The notes: generated from the sequence alone by a model not told the origin. 7,671 nucleotides of DNA from Planctomycetota bacterium (GCA_026417845.1 JAOACM010000200.1:1-7671), one strand, 5' to 3'. Counted from the first letter of the stretch, positions 1-6,864 are shown. Program-made: numbers and translations.

Positions 1-1112
1 TTTTCCTCAACGATCATTTCGAGGCTCCCTTTCCCGTCTTCCGCCTCGACCGCCGCCAGCAGTTTAAGATCTCCGACATCCTCCCGGCCGCCGTAGAATC
101 GCTTCGTCTCGTCGCGTTCGTCAGGGCCCGGTATGTATATCTTCGGCGGCTGGACCAGGTCTTTCGGCTGGAGGGGAAACCGCAGCTGCCCGCATACGGG
201 GCATCGCACCCCCGCGGCCGCGTTCGGGACGTACGCCGTGAATTCGACCCGGCGCGTCTCCCCGGAGCCGCCGGAGGGCCCCGGGCAATCTTCATGCACG
301 AAGGGATGGCGCATCGCCTTCACATATACGTTGGTCGGCTTGTGGCGGTAACGGACGGAGACCGGCCCTGAGGAGGCGTCGAGCCGGGCGGGCGGAGTGC
401 CTCCGCCGAAAGGCCCGGCGATACCGGCTCCGGTCTCGATCAGCCAAGGCGCTTCGTCGGAAGACCATCCGCTCTGGAGGCGCGTGTCGGCGATGGGATA
501 CCACCCGGCATCCAGGACTTCCGGCGGTTTCCTCAGAATCCGGTACTCCGGGCCGTCTTTGATGTAGAGATCGCCGCCGGATATGAGTATCGTTTCGCCC
601 GGCAGACCTATGAGACGCTTGATGAAATTCCTGACCAGCCTGGGCTTCCTCGGCTCCTCCGGCCGGTAATCCCAATCGCTGTCGTAGCGGAAGACCACTA
701 TGTCGAATCTCTCAGGCTCCCCTCCAACCCATGGCAGGCGGGAGAACGCCAGTTTGTTGGTGTATATCCTGTCGCCGAAATCCTCGTGGCCCACGAGGGT
801 GGGTTCCATTGACCCCGTAGGTATCTTGAACGCCTCGAAGACATAGCGTCTTATAAGGAGCGCGGCGGCGAGGGCGAGCGCAAGCGAAAGCGCGAAGTTG
901 ACGGCGCTGCCGCGGCGGGCGGCTGGCCGGCCGTCGTTCCGGTCCTCTGAGCCATGCCCGCCTCCACGACCGTCACGATCCGCCGGCGCCGGATGGTCCT
1001 TACGGTCATACCCGGGCTGTCCCGCGCGGTCAGCCCGCGGTTCGCCTCCCCGGTCCCTGCGATCCGGCGCCTTCCCGTCCTTCCTGTCGCGTCCGCCACC
1101 GGATTTCCCCAC
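1..1112 (-). CDS. lepB: Signal peptidase I, PVC/planctomycete-like, C-terminus cut by window edge
   Basis: Membrane-anchored serine protease that removes signal peptides from exported proteins outside the cytoplasmic membrane. Reading starts at GTG 1112, just after an in-frame TAA (1118-1116), with GAGGA at 1124-1120 as ribosome binding site; 370 codons are visible. Residues 1-70 are polar, rich in Gly, Arg and Asp. A single membrane segment follows (about 72-88). The catalytic serine is Ser101 in GSMEPTL, and the general base is Lys165 in NFIKRLIGLPGE. The GGDLYIKDG block is at 179-187. Most family members then soon reach the GDN..DSR box. Here over 180 residues follow without it, holding CPVCG (Cys304, Cys307) and VGDLKL (346-351), which I read as the insert typical of planctomycete-type enzymes (from memory). 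The box presumably lies beyond base 1. Family is near certain; the insert assignment is inference. Confidence 0.93.
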   Translation of the reverse strand, partial: MGKSGGGRDRKDGKAPDRRDRGGEPRADRAGQPGYDRKDHPAPADRDGRGGGHGSEDRNDGRPAARRGSAVNFALSLALALAAALLIRRYVFEAFKIPTGSMEPTLVGHEDFGDRIYTNKLAFSRLPWVGGEPERFDIVVFRYDSDWDYRPEEPRKPRLVRNFIKRLIGLPGETILISGGDLYIKDGPEYRILRKPPEVLDAGWYPIADTRLQSGWSSDEAPWLIETGAGIAGPFGGGTPPARLDASSGPVSVRYRHKPTNVYVKAMRHPFVHEDCPGPSGGSGETRRVEFTAYVPNAAAGVRCPVCGQLRFPLQPKDLVQPPKIYIPGPDERDETKRFYGGREDVGDLKLLAAVEAEDGKGSLEMIVEE

Positions 1113-1478
1113 GCCTTATTCCTCAATCCATCCGGCCCCCCGACCTTTCCGGTCGGGATCTGGATTCTGCCGGCCGCGCAACGTCTCGCCGTGATGCCGC
1201 CGGCGATCCCCCCCGGCGCCGCCAGGAGCTTTTCCAGAAACCCCGGTCTCAGTACTCAGGAATCAAATGAGCCGCCCCTTCCCGCCGGAGATCATCAGAC
1301 AGGCTATGGAGCCTGCCCGAAAACCTGCCGTCGCGAAGCTTGCGGATCTGCGTTCCCGGCTTCGTGGCGGGAGTTCTTGGACAGGCTCTAAGGTCCCATC
1401 CCAATACTCCTGCGGCGCACAAGAGTCCGCTGGCCTCCCGCCGGATTCCAGCCGGAGATTTCCGGACAGGTTTCCCGT
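1113..1478. other. 366-nt non-coding gap between the Nudix gene and lepB
   Basis: I find no convincing gene on either strand. Minus-strand frames give only tiny ORFs, for example ten codons from an ATG near 1292. Open frames on the plus strand (954-1391, 1267-1545) have no family resemblance and overlap real genes antisense. I see no good sigma70 promoter. The only clear structure is a hairpin at 1139-1157 just upstream of lepB. The gap is long for two co-oriented genes, so it could be a leader or an unrecognised RNA. Confidence 0.5.
1139..1157 (-). promoter_or_regulatory. Hairpin in the lepB leader
   Basis: A perfect 7-bp inverted repeat, CCCGACC / GGTCGGG, with a 5-nt loop (GGAAA on the minus strand). 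It ends about 26 nt before the lepB GTG and 14 nt before its ribosome binding site. No T-run follows on either strand, so it is not a canonical intrinsic terminator. In GC-rich DNA such a stem can arise by chance. A role in lepB translation is possible but unproven. Confidence 0.35.
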
Positions 1479-2060
1479 TTACCCCCTGACAGCCATGGGC
1501 GGCGGCAGCTTCCAGTTGCCCGCCTTCCACCGTTCGAACGAATAGAATGCCGCGATGACGATCGCATGCTGAATATCGCCGGATGCTATAAGCGACGGCA
1601 CCGCGGCGGCCGGCATCAGCCTGACAGTGATGTCTTCGCCTTCCTCCAGCATCGGAGGGCACTGCGGCGAGGCGCCGAGAGCCACGTAGATATGACAGAC
1701 GTTGTTCAGGATGGCCGGGTTCGGGCGGACGGAGTGCAGATGTATGAACGCCTGTGCGCTATACCCGGTTTCTTCCATCAGTTCGCGCCTGGCCGTCTCG
1801 GCCGGGCTGACATCTCCGGGTTCGACGATGCCGCCGGGAGTCTCCAGGCTGTTTCCCCCTATGGCCGGTCTGAACTGCTCAACGAACACGATCTCGTCCC
1901 GCGCCGTCACCGCTATCACGTTGACCCAGTCGGCCCCGTGAAGTACGAAGAAATCGCGCCTTACGTCCGTACTCGGGCTTCTGTAGGTCTTCTTATGGAG
2001 CCCGAATATCCTGCAATCGGCCACATGTTCCGATCCTTCCAGCGACCAGGGTAAAGCCAT
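1479..2060 (-). CDS. Nudix hydrolase, ADP-ribose pyrophosphatase type
   Basis: A 193-residue Mg2+-dependent hydrolase of nucleoside diphosphates linked to another group X, most like the ADP-sugar/ADP-ribose branch. ATG 2060 was chosen because GGAGGT (2073-2068) sits 7 nt upstream; the open frame extends further 5' without a sensible start. The protein shows a beta strand (46-60), the VEQFRPAIGG block (60-69) usual in ADP-ribose pyrophosphatases, and the Nudix box from Gly77 to Tyr100 ending in RRELMEETGY. The metal-binding glutamates of the REL.EE core (Glu93, Glu96, Glu97) are present. The first Glu of the box is Asp83, and the spacing to REL is one residue longer than the textbook pattern. 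A PNPAILNN segment (113-120) follows. It probably has its own promoter (2195-2223). Substrate cannot be settled from sequence. Confidence 0.9.
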   Translation of the reverse strand: MALPWSLEGSEHVADCRIFGLHKKTYRSPSTDVRRDFFVLHGADWVNVIAVTARDEIVFVEQFRPAIGGNSLETPGGIVEPGDVSPAETARRELMEETGYSAQAFIHLHSVRPNPAILNNVCHIYVALGASPQCPPMLEEGEDITVRLMPAAAVPSLIASGDIQHAIVIAAFYSFERWKAGNWKLPPPMAVRG

Positions 2061-2067
2061 GATGCCT

Positions 2068-2073
2068 ACCTCC
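2068..2073 (-). promoter_or_regulatory. Shine-Dalgarno of the Nudix gene
   Basis: GGAGGT on the minus strand, 7 nt before ATG 2060. It is the strongest ribosome binding site in the window and fixes the start of the Nudix gene at residue MALPW rather than at upstream ATGs in the same open frame. Confidence 0.8.
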
Positions 2074-2118
2074 CCGTTGCGCGCCCATCCCCCGCCAGAA
2101 GGGATACGCTGCATGTTT

Positions 2119-2140
2119 TTTTGCCCATGCTTGGGCAAAA
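2119..2140 (-). promoter_or_regulatory. Perfect 9-bp hairpin in the Nudix leader
   Basis: Inverted repeat TTTTGCCCA / TGGGCAAAA with a 4-nt loop (AGCA on the minus strand), lying 58 nt upstream of the Nudix ATG and about 48 nt downstream of the predicted transcription start. A run of A follows it on the minus strand and A then G on the plus strand, so neither strand shows the T-run of an intrinsic terminator. The symmetric arms also fit a protein-binding operator. Its function is unknown. Confidence 0.45.
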
Positions 2141-2194
2141 GAGAAACAGGGACTGCAGCGATCCCAATCCGTCCGCTGCACATGTGCATCGCGA

Positions 2195-2223
2195 ATAATA
2201 ACAACTCGCATGAACAATGTCCA
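2195..2223 (-). promoter_or_regulatory. Sigma70-type promoter for the Nudix gene (and possibly lepB)
   Basis: On the minus strand TGGACA (2223-2218, 5 of 6 to the -35 consensus) and TATTAT (2200-2195, 5 of 6 to the -10) are separated by exactly 17 nt. Transcription would start near 2188, giving a leader of about 128 nt. It lies in an AT-richer patch of an otherwise GC-rich, gene-free stretch. Confidence 0.6.
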
Positions 2224-2390
2224 TATCCCTTGAGTCATCAGAATCGTTACGCTCTCTTCCACGCTCTTGACTCCCGCTCCTCCTTCTTTCTCCTTTCCCT
2301 GCCACATCTTTGCCTCTGGAACGACTTGCCGTTGCGACATCCCGGTTGCCGCACACCTCACCCCGCTGCAAGGTTTCCCTTGGTACGGCC

Positions 2391-4196
2391 TCAGTCTTCC
2401 TCTCCTGTCTGAAGCACGGCCAGGAACGCCTCCTGCGGCACCTCGACCTGACCTATGCTCTTCATCCTCTTCTTGCCTTCCTTCTGTTTCTCCAGGAGCT
2501 TGCGTTTGCGGGTTATGTCGCCGCCGTAGCATTTCGAGAGCACGTTCTTGGCCAGAGGCGAGATGTTCTCCCTGGCGATTATCTTCCCGCCAATGGCTGC
2601 CTGGAGGGCGATCTGGAACAGGTGACGCGGGATCTGCTTGCGCAGCTTCAGCAGTATCTTCCGCCCGCGCTTCTCCGCCTCGCTCCGGTGGCAGACGAAC
2701 GACAAGGCGTCGGCGATCTGGCCGGCGACGAGGATGTCAACTTTAACGAGGTCTTCCGTCTGGAACCCCTCAAGCGTGTAATCCATGGTGCCGTGTCCGC
2801 GGGTAAGGCTTTTCAGGCGATCGAAGAAGTCGAAGACCATTTCCGCCAGGGGCACCGAGTAGCACAGCATTACGCGGTTCCTGCCGAGCCATTCCTGGCT
2901 GATGAATCTGCCCCGCCGGTCCTCGCACAGCTTTATTACGGCCCCAATGCTCTCGGCGGGCACTATCAGTTGCAGCCGGACTATCGGTTCGCGTATCTCT
3001 CTTGCCCTTGATGCGTCAGGAATCTCTCCGGCGCTGTGGGCTTCCATTACGGAGCCATCCGTCATGAGGACCTGGTAGGTTACGGTCGGGGCCGTCTGGA
3101 TGAGTTCCAGGTCGAACTCGCGCTCGAGCCTTTCTCGGATTATGTCCATGTGGAGCATCCCGAGGAACCCGCAGCGGAATCCGAAACCCAGGGCCTGCGA
3201 GTTCTCGGGCTGGAACGTGAACGAGGAATCGTTCAGGTAAAGCTTTTCGAGGGCCCGTTTGAGCGGTTCGAACTCGACGTTGTTGGCCGGATACAGCCCG
3301 CAGAACACCATCGGCTTGGCCTCTTTGTATCCGGGCAGCGGGACGGTGGTGCGCGGATCCGCCCGCTCAGACACAATGGTGTCTCCTATCTTGACCTCGC
3401 GGACATCCTTGATCGCCGCGGCCACGTATCCGACCTCGCCGGTTACCAGCTCCTCCCGCTGGACGGGCGCCGGCTGGAACCGCCCAACCTCGATCACTTC
3501 ATAGGTTTTCCCCGAATGGTGCATCCTGATCCTGTCGCCGCGGCGGATGGCGCCATCCACCACGCGGATGTAGGCGATAACGCCCTTGTAGTCGTCGTAT
3601 TTGGAGTCGAATATGAGGGCGCGGAGCGGCGCGTTCTCGTCGCCGGCGGGCGGTCTGATCCGGCTTATCACCGCTTCCAGCAGCGGGTCTATACCGATCC
3701 CTTCCTTCGCGCTTACGCGGAGACTCTCTTCGGGGCGCAGGCCCAGCACCTGCTCCATCTCCTGAAGCGCGATATCTATACGGGCCGACGGCAGGTCTAT
3801 CTTGTTGATGACCGGGATTATGTCCAGACCGGCTTCGATCGCCTTGATTGCGTTGGCGACCGTCTGCGCCTCGACTCCCTGGCTGGCATCCACCACCAGC
3901 AGGGCGCCTTCGCAGGCAGCAAGCGCTCTGGAGACCTCGTAGCTGAAATCCACGTGGCCGGGCGTGTCTATCAGGTTCAGCGTGTATTCGCCATCTGAGC
4001 GCGCGTAACGCATCGTCACGGCGCTGGCTTTTATTGTGATGCCCCGCTCGCGCTCCAGGTCCATGTCGTCCAGCACCTGATTCCTGAACTCCCGTTCGGA
4101 TATGGTGCCGGTCCTGAGCAGGAGCCTGTCGGCCAGGGTGGACTTCCCGTGGTCTATGTGGGCCACTATGCAGAAGTTGCGGATGCGTGCTTTCAT
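2391..4196 (-). CDS. lepA: Elongation factor 4 (LepA), ribosomal GTPase
   Basis: Translation factor that binds the ribosome with GTP and affects translocation or initiation fidelity; cytoplasmic, sometimes membrane-associated. The product is 601 residues, the normal length. All GTPase motifs are visible: G1 AHIDHGKST (12-20), G2 RGITIKA (51-57), G3 DTPGH (77-81), G4 NKIDLP (131-136), G5 SAKEGIG (162-168). EF-G-like domains follow. The LepA-specific C-terminus is complete, with CYGGDITRKRKLLEKQKEG and RMKSIGQVEVPQEAF close to the end. ATG 4196 opens MKARIRNFCIVAHIDHG, the usual LepA N-terminus. The nearest purine-rich site (AGGAAGGGG) ends 15 nt upstream, farther than usual, and an in-frame stop precedes without another start codon. 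It follows the ROK kinase by 188 nt and may have its own promoter there. Confidence 0.98.
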   Translation of the reverse strand: MKARIRNFCIVAHIDHGKSTLADRLLLRTGTISEREFRNQVLDDMDLERERGITIKASAVTMRYARSDGEYTLNLIDTPGHVDFSYEVSRALAACEGALLVVDASQGVEAQTVANAIKAIEAGLDIIPVINKIDLPSARIDIALQEMEQVLGLRPEESLRVSAKEGIGIDPLLEAVISRIRPPAGDENAPLRALIFDSKYDDYKGVIAYIRVVDGAIRRGDRIRMHHSGKTYEVIEVGRFQPAPVQREELVTGEVGYVAAAIKDVREVKIGDTIVSERADPRTTVPLPGYKEAKPMVFCGLYPANNVEFEPLKRALEKLYLNDSSFTFQPENSQALGFGFRCGFLGMLHMDIIRERLEREFDLELIQTAPTVTYQVLMTDGSVMEAHSAGEIPDASRAREIREPIVRLQLIVPAESIGAVIKLCEDRRGRFISQEWLGRNRVMLCYSVPLAEMVFDFFDRLKSLTRGHGTMDYTLEGFQTEDLVKVDILVAGQIADALSFVCHRSEAEKRGRKILLKLRKQIPRHLFQIALQAAIGGKIIARENISPLAKNVLSKCYGGDITRKRKLLEKQKEGKKRMKSIGQVEVPQEAFLAVLQTGEED

Positions 4197-4335
4197 GACC
4201 GAGCCGAGTATCCCCTTCCTGAGCCTGTTGCGCTATTGGACAGCCAAGGCGGGCATCAGAGTGGACGCGGCGGATGGCGCGCATCCGTTTGTAGATCGCT
4301 GCCATCGCCCCGGTTCGTGCGCGCCACCGGTAGCA

Positions 4336-4354
4336 GCCGCTGTCTGAGAGCGGC
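4336..4354 (-). promoter_or_regulatory. Hairpin between the ROK kinase and lepA
   Basis: Inverted repeat GCCGCT / AGCGGC with a 7-nt loop (CTCAGAC on the minus strand), located 31 nt past the ROK stop codon. There is no T-run after it on either strand. It could be a weak attenuation or mRNA-end structure. It overlaps the predicted transcription start of the candidate lepA promoter. Confidence 0.3.
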
Positions 4355-4359
4355 AAACA

Positions 4360-4388
4360 ATTACGAACCTTTTGGGGCGGTTTTTCAA
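4360..4388 (-). promoter_or_regulatory. Candidate promoter for lepA
   Basis: Minus-strand TTGAAA (4388-4383), overlapping the ROK stop codon, and CGTAAT (4365-4360) are 17 nt apart, with 4 of 6 matches at each box. It would give a leader of roughly 155 nt for lepA. This is plausible but weaker than the Nudix promoter. Confidence 0.35.
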
Positions 4389-5359
4389 TCCCCGCCCTTC
4401 CGCAGCCTGAGCAGCGCCAGTCCGGCAGCGCCGACGCACCCCATGTCGTCGCCGAGCGCCGCCGGCACGATCCGGATCCTCCGGGCCGGTATCCTCAACG
4501 CGCGTGCCCTGACCGTCCGGCGGATCGGACCGAACAGCATCCTCCCCATTGCTGATACGCCGCCGCCTATCACGCATATCTCCGGATTCAGCGCGTTCGC
4601 CAGTCCGGCTATTGCTACTCCGAGAATCGCACCGGTCTCTTCTATCACCGACCGGGCCAGCGGGCATCCGGCCTTGGCAGCGGCAGAGACATCGGCTGCC
4701 GTAAGTCTGTCAGAAGGTATCTGCCGCAGCGGGCTGTCCGGATGCCCTCCCGCAGCCAGACGGTCCAGCGTCCGGGCCACGATGCCTGTCGCCGAGGCGT
4801 ACGCCTCGAGGCACCCCACGCTCCCGCAGCTGCACAGCCTGCCCTCCAGTTCCACCGGTATGTGCCCCAGGTGGCTCGCGGTATCGTCTATCCCCTTAAG
4901 AGGCTCGCCGTTCAATATTATGCCGCCGCCGACGCCGGTCCCCAGCGTAAGGATGAACATGCACCCCGCGCCCCTGCCGGCGCCCTTCCAGTACTCCCCG
5001 TACGCTGCCGCTATGGCGTCGTTCTCCAGGAATACCGGCAGGCCCGTCATCCTCCGCATCTCGCGCGCCACATGCACGTTTTTCCATTTCAGATTCGGCG
5101 TCTCGACTATCACGCCGGTCCTGCTGTTCAGAGGACCGGGAGCGCCGACGCCGATCGCCAGCACGTCCCTCTTCCCCGCTCCGGCTTCGTCCGCGATCCT
5201 GATCGCCAGCTCGCTCATCCGCTTCAGCACCGCGGGCGCCCCGCCGCGTTCGTTCTCCGTCGGTATCTTCGCTCTCCTGACGACCCTTCCGTCGGCCCGC
5301 AGCGCCGCCCCCTTTATGTTCGTCCCGCCCAGGTCAATACCGATCAATATCCTGCCCAT
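4385..5359 (-). CDS. ROK-family sugar kinase (glucokinase-like)
   Basis: A 324-residue cytoplasmic ATP-dependent kinase of the ROK family, probably phosphorylating a hexose or amino sugar. ATG 5359 has GGAGAG about 5 nt upstream and opens directly onto the first motif; the longer open frame upstream has no domain content. Visible motifs: phosphate-binding DLGGTN (9-14), APGPLN (73-78), LENDAIAAA (111-119) with catalytic Asp114, LGTGVGGG (139-146), the zinc-binding CSCGSVGC (176-183) followed by Glu185, and VIGGGVS (263-269). The ROK signature normally reads E-x-G-H before the zinc loop. Here it reads H-L-G-H, with His163 in place of the sugar-contacting Glu, and the usual Asn after NDA is Ile116. 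The fold is intact, so it is likely an active kinase with altered specificity. The exact substrate is unknown, so I give no gene symbol. Confidence 0.93.
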   Translation of the reverse strand: MGRILIGIDLGGTNIKGAALRADGRVVRRAKIPTENERGGAPAVLKRMSELAIRIADEAGAGKRDVLAIGVGAPGPLNSRTGVIVETPNLKWKNVHVAREMRRMTGLPVFLENDAIAAAYGEYWKGAGRGAGCMFILTLGTGVGGGIILNGEPLKGIDDTASHLGHIPVELEGRLCSCGSVGCLEAYASATGIVARTLDRLAAGGHPDSPLRQIPSDRLTAADVSAAAKAGCPLARSVIEETGAILGVAIAGLANALNPEICVIGGGVSAMGRMLFGPIRRTVRARALRIPARRIRIVPAALGDDMGCVGAAGLALLRLRKGGD

Positions 5360-5451
5360 GGCGACTCTCCATCCGGCCTCTGTTCCGCCGGGGCGCGCGA
5401 CTCCCGGCGCGGGAACCCCGGAGCGCCCGTGTTTTCCAGGAGCGGTCCGCT

Positions 5452-6084
5452 TCAGTCCCGGTCCCCGCCGCCGCGTCCGCCCCCGAGACCCAGCAACCGC
5501 GCAAACGCCGCGCGGAATGCCGCCAGCGCCCTGTACCGGTGGCTGATCGAGTTCTTCAAAGCAGGCGGCGCCTCCGCCAGCGTCATCCCTATCTCGGACG
5601 CGAAGAATACCGGATCGTACCCGAACCCCCCGCTCCCGCGCAGCGATTCGGTTATCTCCCCCTCCACCGTCCCTCTGAAAAAGAGCGTCGGTTCCCCCGG
5701 CCGCGCGAAGGCTATGACGCACACGAAACGCGCGCCTCTCTTCCCCTTCGGAACTCCCCTCATGCACTCGAGGAGTTTGCGCCTGTTAGCCTCGTAGTTT
5801 CCATCAGGCCCGGCATACCTCGCCGCATGTACTCCGGGTTCCCCTCCGAGGGCATCCACGAACAGGCCCGTATCGTCGGCTATCGCCCACTGTCCCGAAA
5901 GGTCGCGCGCCGCGACAGCCTTTATCTCTGCGTTGCCCTCCAGCGTCGCGCTGTCCTCGACAGGGTCGAACCGCCCGTAAGCCGCCGCGGGCCTTATGGA
6001 AACCGGCAGACCCGCCAGGATGGCTTCGATTTCCCCGAGTTTGTCCGGGTTCCCGCTTCCGATAACCAGGACGCGCCCGTTCAT
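5452..6084 (-). CDS. rdgB: dITP/XTP pyrophosphatase, RdgB/HAM1 family
   Basis: Hydrolyses non-canonical purine nucleotides (dITP, ITP, XTP) to monophosphate and pyrophosphate, keeping them out of DNA and RNA. The product is 210 residues, close to the family's usual 200. Motifs in order: SGNPDK (10-15) for the triphosphate, EDSATLEGNA (43-52), the catalytic metal site IADDTGLFVDALGG (68-81), GVHAARYAG (84-92), GGFGYDPVF (152-160) and the base-binding SHRYRA (181-186). The last ten residues are a Gly/Arg/Asp tail. ATG 6084 overlaps the rph stop codon as ATGA, indicating translational coupling; the open frame extending upstream within rph is an out-of-frame overlap. rph-rdgB adjacency occurs in many bacteria. 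Confidence 0.96.
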   Translation of the reverse strand: MNGRVLVIGSGNPDKLGEIEAILAGLPVSIRPAAAYGRFDPVEDSATLEGNAEIKAVAARDLSGQWAIADDTGLFVDALGGEPGVHAARYAGPDGNYEANRRKLLECMRGVPKGKRGARFVCVIAFARPGEPTLFFRGTVEGEITESLRGSGGFGYDPVFFASEIGMTLAEAPPALKNSISHRYRALAAFRAAFARLLGLGGGRGGGDRD

Positions 6085-6815
6085 GAGCCCGTAAGCTCCG
6101 CGAGATTCCCGGCGCCTATCGCCTGCATCTGGTGGGCAAAAAGCTGGGCGATGCCCTTGTGGGCCAGGGCGAGCATGCCGTCGAGCTGCCCTTTGTCGAA
6201 GGTTCCGTGCTCCCCGGTGCCCTGCACCTCGACAAATCTCCCCTCCAGCGTCATCACGACGTTGAAATCCACCTCGGCCCGTGCATCCTCCTCGTAGCAC
6301 AGGTCCAGCCGCTGTTCGCCGTCCACGATCCCGACCGAGACCGCCGCGACCTGGGTGGAAAGAGGCGGCGAGGAAATCTTACCCTCCCTCTTGAGCTTCA
6401 GGAGCGCGCATGCGAGCGCCACCATCGCGCCGGTTATCGCCGCGGTCCTGGTTCCCCCGTCGGCCTGAAGCACGTCGCAGTCCGCGATGATGGTCCTTTC
6501 GCCAAGCGCTTCGAGTCTCGCCGCGGCCCTCAGCGACCGCCCGATCAGCCGCTGTATCTCGACCGTGCGCCCGTCCTGATGGCCGCGCGATCCCTCGCGG
6601 GGCTTGCGCTGCCTGGTCGAGCGGGGGAGCATCCCATACTCGGCGGTAATCCACCCCTGCCCCTTGCCCTCAAGGAAGGGCGGGAGCGTCTCCTCGACGG
6701 AGGCGGTGCATATGACCCGCGTCTCGCCGCAAACGATGAGGCACGAACCCTCAGCATAAGGCATGACGCCCGGCACCATCTGCACCGGGCGCAGTTCGTC
6801 CGGCCTCTTTGCCAT
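6081..6815 (-). CDS. rph: Ribonuclease PH
   Basis: Phosphorolytic 3'-to-5' exoribonuclease that trims tRNA 3' ends, releasing nucleoside diphosphates; it works as a hexamer. ATG 6815 gives 244 residues, the family length, beginning MAKRPDELRPVQ, with GGAGGGG 4 nt upstream. An ATG at 6992 in the same frame would add 59 residues with no homologous content and is rejected. Motifs: CGETRVICTASVEE (29-42), GQGWITAEYGMLPRST (52-67), DGRTVEIQRLIGRSLRA (81-97) and the phosphate-binding GGTRTA (120-125). The metal-site acidic pair Asp177 and Asp183 lies in EDARAEVDFNVVMT. It is first in the rph-rdgB-ROK run and is preceded by a structured leader. Confidence 0.97.
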   Translation of the reverse strand: MAKRPDELRPVQMVPGVMPYAEGSCLIVCGETRVICTASVEETLPPFLEGKGQGWITAEYGMLPRSTRQRKPREGSRGHQDGRTVEIQRLIGRSLRAAARLEALGERTIIADCDVLQADGGTRTAAITGAMVALACALLKLKREGKISSPPLSTQVAAVSVGIVDGEQRLDLCYEEDARAEVDFNVVMTLEGRFVEVQGTGEHGTFDKGQLDGMLALAHKGIAQLFAHQMQAIGAGNLAELTGS

Positions 6816-6819
6816 GACG

Positions 6820-6864
6820 CCCCTCCGTCCGCCAGGCGCGACGGATATCCCGCAGCGTCCGTCG
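6820..6864 (-). promoter_or_regulatory. Mutually exclusive hairpins over the rph ribosome binding site
   Basis: On the minus strand CGACGGA (6864-6858) pairs perfectly with TCCGTCG (6845-6839), loop 12 nt. The same TCCGTC can instead pair with a second GACGGA (6829-6824) that overlaps the Shine-Dalgarno GGAGGGG (6826-6820); CGC/GCG inside the loop extends this stem to about 9 bp with one bulged base. The first pairing frees the ribosome binding site and the second partly hides it. The pairings are direct observation; a switch is inference. Confidence 0.35.

Larger units (their letters stand above)
2061..2390. other. 330-nt intergenic region between lepA and the Nudix gene
   Basis: It holds the Nudix promoter, the 22-nt hairpin and the ribosome binding site. 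A nearly pure pyrimidine stretch on the plus strand (2271-2300, one G), read as purines on the minus strand, lies between the lepA stop and the promoter. Open frames crossing it on both strands (plus 2059-2412, minus 1993-2532) have low-complexity products with no recognisable domain and overlap real genes, so I do not call them. Confidence 0.6.

Noticed and set aside
2271..2300. Pyrimidine-rich stretch as a possible triplex or functional element
   Set aside because: One interrupting G, no mirror symmetry and no neighbouring signal; compositional bias is enough to explain it.
2369..2382. CAAGG-GAAA-CCTTG hairpin just after the lepA stop as a terminator
   Set aside because: Only five base pairs and no T-run after it on the minus strand; too weak to call, though the GAAA tetraloop is stable.
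1993..2532. Minus-strand open frame of 179 codons crossing the lepA-Nudix gap
   Set aside because: It overlaps both neighbouring genes, contains the predicted Nudix promoter, and shows no domain.
3036..3998. Plus-strand open frame of 320 codons inside lepA
   Set aside because: Fully antisense to the well-supported LepA reading frame, with no recognisable motif.
4271..4287. CGGATG / CATCCG inverted repeat upstream of lepA
   Set aside because: Six base pairs with a 5-nt loop in GC-rich DNA and no supporting context; likely chance.
4149..5546. Long plus-strand open frame of 465 codons
   Set aside because: It lies antisense to lepA, the ROK kinase and rdgB, has a low-complexity Pro/Ser/Arg product with no domain, and is expected from GC-rich codon use on the opposite strand.
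5360..5767. N-terminal extension of the ROK kinase
   Set aside because: The added 136 residues overlap rdgB out of frame and are low-complexity. ATG 5359 leads straight into the phosphate motif.
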